This document shows, in pieces, positions 1 to 7,096 of a stretch of DNA of 7,096 nt. The translations under genes were made by a program, and so were the position numbers. Below the pieces are notes generated by a model, which had not been told where the DNA came from, made no database searches, and worked only from the letters and a program-made list of their open reading frames with translations. The DNA is from an uncultured Collinsella sp. (GTDB lineage Bacteria; Actinomycetota; Coriobacteriia; Coriobacteriales; Coriobacteriaceae). The stretch is taken from the NCBI GenBank assembly GCA_900552995.1, contig USBX01000040.1, positions 1 through 7,096 of the forward strand, in the 5' to 3' direction. The first letter of the stretch is position 1. Each line of letters opens with the position of its first letter.

Positions 1-39
1 GCCTTATAGTCGGCAGCGTCAGATGTGTATAAGAGACAG
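1..39 (+). other. Untrimmed Nextera (Tn5) read-1 adapter at contig end
   Basis: Bases 21-39 are exactly the 19-bp Tn5 mosaic end used in Nextera libraries (AGATGTGTATAAGAGACAG). Bases 10-20 (TCGGCAGCGTC) match the adjoining read-1 primer arm, and 7-9 (TAG) match its next three bases (TCG) with one mismatch. Bases 1-6 may be index or error remnant. This is library DNA, not genome, so genomic sequence starts at about base 40. A plus-strand reading frame beginning at 23 starts with the peptide MCIRDS, the known translation of this adapter. Confidence 0.97.
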
Positions 40-568
40 TGAGGGACTCGATCTGACGGGCGCACTCGGCATCGATCTCTTCCAGATCGGCGGCGAGCTC
101 CTCGCGCAGGTCGTCGGCGTCGGCCTCGCGAGCCTCGTAGTCAACCTCGGTGATGATGTAGCTGGCAAAGTACAGAACCTTCTCGAGGTCCTTGGACTTG
201 ATGTCGAGCATACGGCTCATCGGGAAGCTCGTGGGGCTCTTGAAGTACCAGATGTGGGACACGGGAGCGGCGAGCTCGATGTGACCCATGCGGTCGCGAC
301 GCACCTTGGCCGAGGTGACCTCGACGCCGCAGCGCTCGCAGACGATGCCCTTAAAGCGGATGCCCTTGTACTTGCCGCAGGAGCACTCCCAGTCCTTGGC
401 GGGACCGAAGATCTTCTCGCAGAACAGGCCGTCCTTCTCGGGCTTGAGGGTACGGTAATTGATGGTCTCCGGTTTCTTGACCTCACCGTGCGACCAGGAA
501 CGGATCTGGTCGGCGGAGGCAAGGGAGATCTTTACCGAGTCAAAATCAGTAGCTTCGAAATCTGCCAC
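40..568 (-). CDS. rpoC: RNA polymerase beta' subunit, N-terminal fragment
   Basis: This is the start of the largest RNA polymerase subunit, which with beta forms the catalytic cleft. Only about 176 residues are present because the contig ends in adapter sequence; the family is usually about 1,200-1,450 residues, so the catalytic NADFDGD motif lies off the contig. Visible landmarks are the N-terminal zinc-binding site (C62, C64, C77, C80, in the order CxC...CxxC), the FCEKIFGP segment at about 49-56 just before it, and the RRDRMGHIELA segment just after it. The GTG start is chosen because an AAGGAG ribosome site lies 9 nt upstream. An in-frame TTG two codons earlier would be only about 3 nt from that site. 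The gene follows rpoB with a 6-nt gap and is presumably co-transcribed and translationally coupled. The truncation is technical, not biological. Confidence 0.97.
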
Positions 569-574
569 AGTCAA

Positions 575-4066
<3,492 letters not shown>

Positions 4067-4074
4067 CAGGTTTT

Positions 4075-4082
4075 TCCTCCTT
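4075..4082 (-). promoter_or_regulatory. rpoB ribosome binding site
   Basis: AAGGAGGA on the minus strand is a near-perfect anti-Shine-Dalgarno match and ends 8 nt before the GTG at 4066. It supports the GTG start of rpoB. Confidence 0.85.
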
Positions 4083-4102
4083 CACGGAAATGCTCGGTGG
4101 GT

Positions 4103-4123
4103 TGGCGAGGCATAGCTTCGCCA
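4103..4123 (-). promoter_or_regulatory. Small hairpin in rpoB 5' leader
   Basis: Arms 4103-4108 (TGGCGA) and 4118-4123 (TCGCCA) are perfectly complementary, with two further G-C pairs inside beyond an A-C mismatch and a 3-nt loop. It sits between the predicted transcription start and the ribosome site. No T-tract follows, so it is not a terminator; a stabilising or processing role is only a guess. Confidence 0.4.
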
Positions 4124-4139
4124 GTTATCGCAACCTAAT

Positions 4140-4167
4140 AGTTTATCAGGTACCGACCGTTGGGCAA
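4140..4167 (-). promoter_or_regulatory. Candidate sigma-70-type promoter of rpoBC
   Basis: On the minus strand TTGCCC (4162-4167) and TAAACT (4140-4145) are separated by 16 bp. Each matches four of six consensus positions. The predicted start near 4133 gives a leader of about 67 nt. It is the best-spaced pair in the rpoB upstream region, and a promoter is needed here because galU ends at a strong terminator. Confidence 0.5.
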
Positions 4168-4244
4168 GAAAAGCCTTGACGCGATTGAGTTTTTGGAGTA
4201 GCAAAGTTTTTCGACAGAAAACACGCAGGTAGATATATGTGTAT

Positions 4245-4277
4245 CGAACATCTGTTCATATATTTTCTGTGAACAGA
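4245..4277. promoter_or_regulatory. LexA-like palindrome with a third half-site
   Basis: GAAC-ATCT-GTTC at 4246-4257 is a perfect palindrome in its arms and fits the Gram-positive/actinobacterial LexA box. Read on the minus strand with its flanking G (GAACAGATGTTCG) it follows the CGAACRNRYGTTCG pattern except for the first base. A further half-site makes a second inverted repeat: TCTGTTCA (4251-4258) pairs with TGAACAGA (4270-4277), spacer 11. The tract is AT-rich and lies about 180 bp upstream of rpoB and downstream of galU. On the plus strand TCGACA (4211-4216)-17-TATATG (4234-4239) resembles a promoter overlapping it, but no convincing gene follows. The operator identity is inferred. Confidence 0.4.
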
Positions 4278-4299
4278 GAGCCGGCAATCGCAGCTCTTA

Positions 4300-4333
4300 T
4301 AAAAAACGGGCGCGAACCGAAGTCCGCGCCCGT
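4300..4333 (-). terminator. Intrinsic terminator of galU
   Basis: On the minus strand arms 4325-4333 and 4306-4314 form nine pairs (ACGGGCGCG/CGCGCCCGT), extended by a G-T, an A-T and a C-G pair closing a UUCG tetraloop, the very stable C(UUCG)G form. Six T residues follow (4306-4301). It begins about 20 nt after the galU stop and separates galU from rpoB. Confidence 0.93.
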
Positions 4334-4353
4334 AAATGTCGGTGCCCGAAGGC

Positions 4354-5262
4354 TTACTTGCGCATCAATCCGCCGCGCTCGTCGATGGCGTCCCAGAAGG
4401 CATCGGCAAAGCGGGGGTCGCTTGCAGCCATGAGGGCGTTGGTGGCCATCCAGCCAGAGGGAGTGCCGGTGTCGTAGCCCGACAGCGGGTCGATGACGAC
4501 CGCATACATGGCCTCGCGGTCGAGCGAACGGGCCATGGCGTCGGTGAGCTGGATCTCGCCGCCCTTGCCGGCCTGCTGATCTGCCAGCAGGTCCATGACC
4601 AGCGGGCTCAGCAGGTAGCGACCGACGATGTACAGGTTGGACGGAGCGGCCTCGGGAGCGGGCTTCTCAACCAGACCGCCGATACGCCAGACAGCGCCCG
4701 GCTCGGCATCGGCAACGTCCTCGGCGCCCTCGAGCGAACCGACGCGCTCGCCGGCGATAACGCCGTAGCGGCTGACTTCCTCGGGCGAGCAAGCAGCGAC
4801 GGCGATAACCGAAGCGCCACCGTGCTCCTTGGAAACGGCGAGCATCTTGTCGCAGATATCGCGGTTAGGCACAACGTAGTCGCCCAGAAGAACCAGGAAG
4901 TTCTCCCCTGCCACGGCGTCGGCAGCAGAGCGAATAGCATGGCCGAGGCCCTTGGGCTCGTACTGATAACGGAAGTCGACCGGCATACCGCCAGCGTGGG
5001 CGACGGCATCGGCATAGGCGTTCTTGCCGCGCTCGCGCAGCAGGTTCTCGAGCGAACGGTCGGGCTGGAAGTAGTTCAGCAGCTCGGGCTTGCCGGGAGA
5101 AGTAACGATGATGGCGTCGTCGACCTCCTCGGGGTCGAGTGCCTCCTCGACGACGTACTGAATGACGGGCTTGTCGAGCACCGGCAGCATCTCTTTGGGC
5201 GTGCACTTGGTGCCAGGCAGAAAACGCGTGCCAAGACCGGCGGCGGGGATGATTGCCTTCAT
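4354..5262 (-). CDS. galU: UTP-glucose-1-phosphate uridylyltransferase
   Basis: This cytoplasmic enzyme makes UDP-glucose and pyrophosphate from UTP and glucose-1-phosphate. UDP-glucose feeds cell-envelope glycans, glycolipids and galactose metabolism. The 302-residue length is normal. Seen motifs are the nucleotide-binding signature AAGLGTRFLP (7-16) followed by PKEMLP (22-27), EPKGLGHA (102-109), the metal/nucleotide motif LLGD (125-128), GLVEKP with K200 (196-201), NLYIVGRY (209-216), GEIQLTDAM (235-243) and YDTG (263-266). The start at 5262 opens directly with MKAIIPAAG, the family N-terminus; an upstream in-frame ATG at 5346 would add 28 residues unlike the family. AAAGGA lies 12 nt before the chosen start, slightly far. 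The usual LGDD motif reads LGDY (Y129). The gene has its own promoter and terminator. The paralogous RmlA/GlmU sugar-nucleotidyl families fit the motifs less well. Confidence 0.95.
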   Translation of the reverse strand: MKAIIPAAGLGTRFLPGTKCTPKEMLPVLDKPVIQYVVEEALDPEEVDDAIIVTSPGKPELLNYFQPDRSLENLLRERGKNAYADAVAHAGGMPVDFRYQYEPKGLGHAIRSAADAVAGENFLVLLGDYVVPNRDICDKMLAVSKEHGGASVIAVAACSPEEVSRYGVIAGERVGSLEGAEDVADAEPGAVWRIGGLVEKPAPEAAPSNLYIVGRYLLSPLVMDLLADQQAGKGGEIQLTDAMARSLDREAMYAVVIDPLSGYDTGTPSGWMATNALMAASDPRFADAFWDAIDERGGLMRK

Positions 5263-5284
5263 GTTATTCAAAGATCCTTTCGCA

Positions 5285-5322
5285 GGCGCAAAAGCGCCCC
5301 ATGCGTGCGGCACACAGCCGCA
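5285..5322 (-). promoter_or_regulatory. Two hairpins in the galU 5' leader
   Basis: Arms 5306-5311/5317-5322 (TGCGGC/GCCGCA, loop 5) and 5285-5289/5294-5298 (GGCGC/GCGCC, loop 4) form adjacent stem-loops between the predicted galU start site and its AAAGGA ribosome site (5275-5280). No T-run follows either, so termination is unlikely. The second stem ends about 4 nt before the ribosome site and could affect translation. I do not recognise a known riboswitch. Confidence 0.4.
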
Positions 5323-5358
5323 GACCAAATTGCGATACCCAAGCATCTTACCGCTGGA

Positions 5359-5386
5359 ACTATATGTCGCTACAAGGCAGAGACAA
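5359..5386 (-). promoter_or_regulatory. Predicted promoter of galU
   Basis: On the minus strand TTGTCT (5381-5386) and TATAGT (5359-5364) are separated by 16 bp. The -10 matches five of six and the -35 four of six consensus bases. The start would fall near 5352, giving a leader of about 90 nt. It lies downstream of the rplL terminator, making galU its own transcription unit. Confidence 0.6.
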
Positions 5387-5401
5387 TTCTTCAGCAGGTC
5401 A

Positions 5402-5468
5402 ACGCAAATTATTGCTCGAATGGTGCAATTTTATTGCCCAACGGCAGGGCACCCGATACGACGCAAAT
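5402..5468. promoter_or_regulatory. Short palindrome and direct repeats upstream of galU promoter
   Basis: The spacer between the rplL terminator and the galU promoter contains the palindrome GCAAT-TTT-ATTGC (5425-5437), the direct repeat ACGCAAAT at 5402-5409 and 5461-5468, and TTATTGC at 5409-5415 and 5431-5437. They sit upstream of the -35 box, where an activator or repressor could bind. No gene is supported in 5263-5509; the function of these repeats is unknown. Confidence 0.3.
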
Positions 5469-5509
5469 CACAGAACATGGCAGTTTGAGCAACCGATGCC
5501 GAGGGACCG

Positions 5510-5549
5510 AAAAACAAAAAAGACGGGGCTCGCAATGCGAACCCCGTCT
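5510..5549 (-). terminator. Intrinsic terminator of rplJL operon
   Basis: On the minus strand arms 5542-5549 and 5521-5528 pair (AGACGGGG/CCCCGTCT). A T-G pair and four more pairs (TCGC/GCGA) lead to a 3-nt ATT loop. The T-run 5520-5510 (TTTTTTGTTTT) follows directly. It starts about 27 nt after the rplL stop and cleanly ends the stalk-protein operon before galU. Confidence 0.95.
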
Positions 5550-5576
5550 GCAAAGAAATCTGGCGAGAAAGCCTGA

Positions 5577-5954
5577 TTACTTGAGGGTGACAGCAGCGCC
5601 AGCAGCCTCGAGCTTCTCCTTGGCAGCCTCGGCGTCCTCCTTCTTGGCACCCTCGAGAACAGCCTTGGGAGCGCCCTCGACGACCTCCTTGGCCTCCTTC
5701 AGGCCAAGGTTGGTGAGCTCACGGACGGCCTTGATGACCTGGATCTTGTTGTCGCCGAAGCCCTCGAGCACGACGTCAAACTCGGTCTTCTCCTCGGCCT
5801 CAGCAGCGCCAGCAGCGGGAGCGGCGACAACAGCGGGAGGAGCAGCGGCGGAAACGCCGAAGGTGTCCTCAATAGCCTTGACGAGCTCGGAAGCCTCGAG
5901 AAGGGTCATTTCCTTAAGAGCATCGATGATCTCATCGGTGGTAAGCTTAGCCAT
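5577..5954 (-). CDS. rplL: Large-subunit ribosomal protein L7/L12 (bL12)
   Basis: The stalk protein of the 50S subunit binds L10 as dimers and recruits translational GTPases. It has 125 residues, a normal length. Layout: N-terminal dimerisation/L10-binding helices (about 1-33, MAKLTTDEIIDALKEMTLLE at the start), a flexible Ala/Pro-rich hinge (about 35-54), and the globular C-terminal domain (about 56-125) with the conserved EKTEFDVVL start and KVIKxVRELTxLGLKEAKxxV-type core, here IQVIKAVRELTNLGLKEAK. The ATG at 5954 is chosen because AAAGGAC lies 7 nt upstream and it gives the family N-terminus; an in-frame ATG 33 nt earlier has no such support. It lies 102 nt downstream of rplJ and shares its promoter. 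Confidence 0.98.
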   Translation of the reverse strand: MAKLTTDEIIDALKEMTLLEASELVKAIEDTFGVSAAAPPAVVAAPAAGAAEAEEKTEFDVVLEGFGDNKIQVIKAVRELTNLGLKEAKEVVEGAPKAVLEGAKKEDAEAAKEKLEAAGAAVTLK

Positions 5955-5973
5955 TTCTAAGTCCTTTCGGTTT

Positions 5974-6041
5974 CCGTGTCTGTGCACGGAGATCAGTTAA
6001 AACACGGCGCGAATGCGCCAGGGGTGCGGCGTTGCCGCCGC
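5974..6041 (-). promoter_or_regulatory. Three stem-loops in the rplJ-rplL spacer
   Basis: In the 102-nt spacer, minus-strand RNA can form three hairpins. The first is 6026-6041, six pairs closing a GCAA (GNRA) tetraloop. The second is 6006-6019, GGCGC/GCGCC with a 4-nt loop, followed by GTGTTTT. The third is 5974-5989, CCGTG/CACGG with a 6-nt loop. The second looks like a weak terminator or pause site. They may influence processing or the excess of L12 over L10, but that is inference. Confidence 0.45.
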
Positions 6042-6056
6042 GGGTGAAAACAGCGA

Positions 6057-6578
6057 CTAGGCTGCCTTCTGCTCGGAGACCTGCTGGATCGAACGAGCGA
6101 GACCAGAGGAAACGCCGTTGACGCAGACAGCAATGTCGCGAGCGAAACCGGAGATGAGACCGGCGATCTGGCCGAGAAGCTGATCCTTGGTGGGCAGCTC
6201 GGCGATAGCCTTAACATCATCAGCGGAAACGGCCTTGCCGTCGGAGATACCGCCCTTGATCTCAAGGACGCCCTTGGACTTAGCGGAGAAGTCCTTAAGG
6301 GCCTTAGCGGCCTCGACCGGCTCGGTCTCGTAGAACACATAAGCGACGGGGCCGGCGAGGATCTCGTCGATCTCGGGCTGCTCCTGGTTCTTGAGGGCGA
6401 TCTTGACCAGGTTGTTCTTGTAGACCTTCATCTCGGCGCCGCACTCGCGAAGCTGATGACGCAGCTCCTGAGCCTGCTTAACCGTCAGACCGTTGTAGTT
6501 GACGACGAACAGACCGGCGTTCTCGGCGATACGGGACTCGATCTCTGCAACCTTGTCGATTTTGTACTGCTGGGGCAT
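6057..6578 (-). CDS. rplJ: Large-subunit ribosomal protein L10 (uL10)
   Basis: L10 anchors L12 dimers to 23S rRNA at the base of the ribosomal stalk, and the L10-L12 complex also represses its own operon by binding the leader. It has 173 residues, close to the bacterial norm (E. coli 165). The N-terminal domain shows the family pattern: the early KxxxVxEIxxRI helix (KIDKVAEIESRI, 6-17), FVVNYNGLTVKQAQELRxxLR and KVYKNNLVKIAL. The C-terminal helix (about 128-173, LLGQIAGLISG... onward) binds L12 N-terminal domains. The ATG start has a GAGGAGGTG site 6 nt upstream. It is first gene of the operon seen here, behind an L10-type leader and attenuator; rplK/rplA are not adjacent within the window. 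Confidence 0.98.
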   Translation of the reverse strand: MPQQYKIDKVAEIESRIAENAGLFVVNYNGLTVKQAQELRHQLRECGAEMKVYKNNLVKIALKNQEQPEIDEILAGPVAYVFYETEPVEAAKALKDFSAKSKGVLEIKGGISDGKAVSADDVKAIAELPTKDQLLGQIAGLISGFARDIAVCVNGVSSGLARSIQQVSEQKAA

Positions 6579-6584
6579 GAATTA

Positions 6585-6593
6585 CACCTCCTC
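6585..6593 (-). promoter_or_regulatory. rplJ ribosome binding site
   Basis: GAGGAGGTG on the minus strand is a near-perfect anti-Shine-Dalgarno match, ending 6 nt before the rplJ ATG at 6578. Confidence 0.85.
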
Positions 6594-6643
6594 GAATTCT
6601 TTCCGGGCACGGTCCGCCACAAGGACGTGACGGGGGCATGTCC

Positions 6644-6680
6644 AAAAAGAAAGCCCCCGCGCTGCATGAGCGACGGGGGC
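6644..6680 (-). terminator. Attenuator terminator in the rplJ leader
   Basis: On the minus strand GCCCCCG (6680-6674) pairs with CGGGGGC (6659-6653). A bulged T and a further CGCT/AGCG stem close a 5-nt CATGC loop. TTTCTTTTT follows (6652-6644). It lies about 110 nt downstream of the predicted start and about 65 nt upstream of rplJ, after the L10-binding region, which is the arrangement expected of an attenuator rather than an end-of-gene terminator. Confidence 0.85.
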
Positions 6681-6689
6681 GAGAAGACA

Positions 6690-6788
6690 TATCTACTCGA
6701 CCACCTCGGCTGGCGGGATGTCCCATTAAGCTCGCGGGCGATGCCCGTTTGCACCGGCTGTCTCTGGCAGCGGATTCGTGCGTGAACC
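6690..6788 (-). promoter_or_regulatory. Ribosomal protein L10 leader (autoregulatory RNA)
   Basis: The minus-strand RNA upstream of rplJ carries the landmarks of the L10 leader family: the GCTG...CAGC stem with AGAGA (6757-6771), GGTGC (6755-6751), a variable hairpin (6735-6747, CGGGC/GCCCG), then GAGCTTAAT (6733-6725) and GCCAGCCGAGGT (6715-6704). In other bacteria L10 bound to L12 dimers recognises this RNA and lowers rplJL expression. Here an intrinsic terminator follows directly, so control by attenuation is likely. The assignment rests on remembered conserved blocks, not on a covariance-model search; exact ends are approximate. Confidence 0.85.
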
Positions 6789-6794
6789 GAAAGT

Positions 6795-6823
6795 ATTATG
6801 GCGGGGACCCCGGCGTCGGTCAA
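6795..6823 (-). promoter_or_regulatory. Promoter of the rplJL operon
   Basis: On the minus strand TTGACC (6818-6823) and CATAAT (6795-6800) are separated by exactly 17 bp; each matches five of six sigma-70 consensus bases. The start is expected near 6788, just ahead of the L10 leader. The spacer contains the palindrome CGGGG-A-CCCCG (6802-6812), which might be an operator or chance. The -35 box lies in the outer arm of the long inverted repeat. Confidence 0.85.
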
Positions 6824-7030
6824 CGGGCACGAGGATTCGCACACAAACCCTGCATACGCTCCGGTCGGGAGGGGCAGGGCGAGTTTTCCGCTCGGTCAAG
6901 TCCTGGGCTCGCACGAAGGCCACATTAAGTGGCCTTCGGCTCGTGCGGAATCTACGGAAAACTCGCCCTGCCCCTCCCGACCGGAGCTACGTTGCCTTTG
7001 TTGCGAATCCTCGTGCCCGTTGGCCGGTGC
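6813..7030. repeat. Long imperfect inverted repeat (about 218 bp)
   Basis: The arms pair in blocks: 6813-6820 with 7023-7030 (five Watson-Crick, three G-T), 6821-6840 with 7003-7022 (20 of 20), 6843-6847 with 6997-7001, 6858-6890 with 6955-6987 (33 of 33), 6910-6913 with 6944-6947, and 6914-6923 with 6929-6938 (10 of 10) around an ATTAA loop. The interruptions are unequal: 6848-6857 against 6988-6996, and 6891-6909 against 6948-6954. Reading frames across it on both strands give similar peptides (KTRPAPPDRS) simply because of the symmetry, so they are not taken as genes. No transposase, flanking duplication or T-tract is visible. It resembles a MITE- or REP/BIME-like intergenic element; family and copy number are unknown here. 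Confidence 0.9.
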
Positions 7031-7096
7031 GCCCCACGCATAACCCTTAGGTCGGTGGGCTGATGGGTTGGGTCCCGTTGGGCTACAGGGTTGAAA
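7031..7096. other. Edge region with no recognised gene
   Basis: A minus-strand frame is open from the window edge through the inverted repeat to a TGA inside it (6903-6901), but it has no recognisable domain and most of it is repeat. AACCC (7042-7046) is complementary to GGGTT at 7065-7069 and 7088-7092. A CCCGTTGG octamer at 7074-7081 repeats 7016-7023 in the right arm. Nothing more can be supported from the 66 bases. Confidence 0.4.

Noticed and set aside
4239..4433. A 64-codon plus-strand frame after a promoter-like pair (TCGACA-17-TATATG)
   Set aside because: It runs through the galU terminator hairpin into antisense galU, has no Shine-Dalgarno and a low-complexity Arg-rich end. The promoter-like pair may be chance in AT-rich DNA.
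4336..6000. A 554-codon plus-strand frame across galU, the intergenic region and rplL
   Set aside because: It is antisense to two well-supported genes and crosses two terminators. It has no recognisable domain or ribosome site.
6813..7030. Palindrome as a snap-back assembly or library chimera
   Set aside because: A chimera would give identical arms around one loop. Here the unpaired interruptions differ in length and sequence between arms, so the structure is more likely genuine, though long-read confirmation is still the decisive test.
6726..7050. Short frames on both strands over the palindrome (peptides containing KTRPAPPDRS)
   Set aside because: The similar peptides on opposite strands follow from the inverted repeat. 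They overlap the rplJ promoter and leader and show no coding signal of their own.
7031..7096. Possible tRNA or upstream ribosomal gene (rplA) end
   Set aside because: No T-loop or anticodon arm pattern, and no recognisable L1 C-terminus in any frame.

Overview
The window is a contig end from a high-GC bacterium. It carries, all on the minus strand, the transcription/translation block rplJ - rplL - galU - rpoB - rpoC(partial). The RpoB rifampicin region reads like an actinobacterial protein (HKRRLSALGPGGL), and both rpoB and rpoC start at GTG. From memory, the RpoB, L7/L12 and intergenic-repeat sequences most resemble gut Coriobacteriia, in particular Collinsella. That is recognition, not a search result.

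Reading in the direction of transcription (right to left), the window opens in DNA with no recognisable gene (7031-7096). Next comes a roughly 220-bp imperfect inverted repeat (6813-7030). Its outer edge contains the -35 box of a strong sigma-70-type promoter (TTGACC-17-CATAAT). That promoter drives a roughly 210-nt leader with the hallmarks of the ribosomal protein L10 leader, followed by an intrinsic terminator acting as an attenuator and then rplJ (L10) and rplL (L7/L12). The rplJ-rplL spacer has three small hairpins, and rplL ends at a strong intrinsic terminator. galU (UDP-glucose pyrophosphorylase) follows as a separate unit with its own promoter and a C(UUCG)G terminator. An AT-rich 287-bp region then holds a LexA-like palindrome and a candidate promoter for rpoB. 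rpoB is complete, and rpoC begins 6 nt after the rpoB stop codon. rpoC is cut off after about 176 codons because the contig runs into an untrimmed Nextera/Tn5 sequencing adapter (1-39).

Functionally this is mostly core machinery: the ribosomal stalk proteins with their autoregulatory leader, and the two large RNA polymerase subunits. Less ordinary points are the galU unit separating rplJL from rpoBC, an enlarged and rewritten fork-loop-2 segment in RpoB next to an otherwise wild-type rifampicin pocket, and the long palindromic element that supplies part of the rplJ promoter. I see no defence system, CRISPR array, transposase, tRNA or rRNA in the window.
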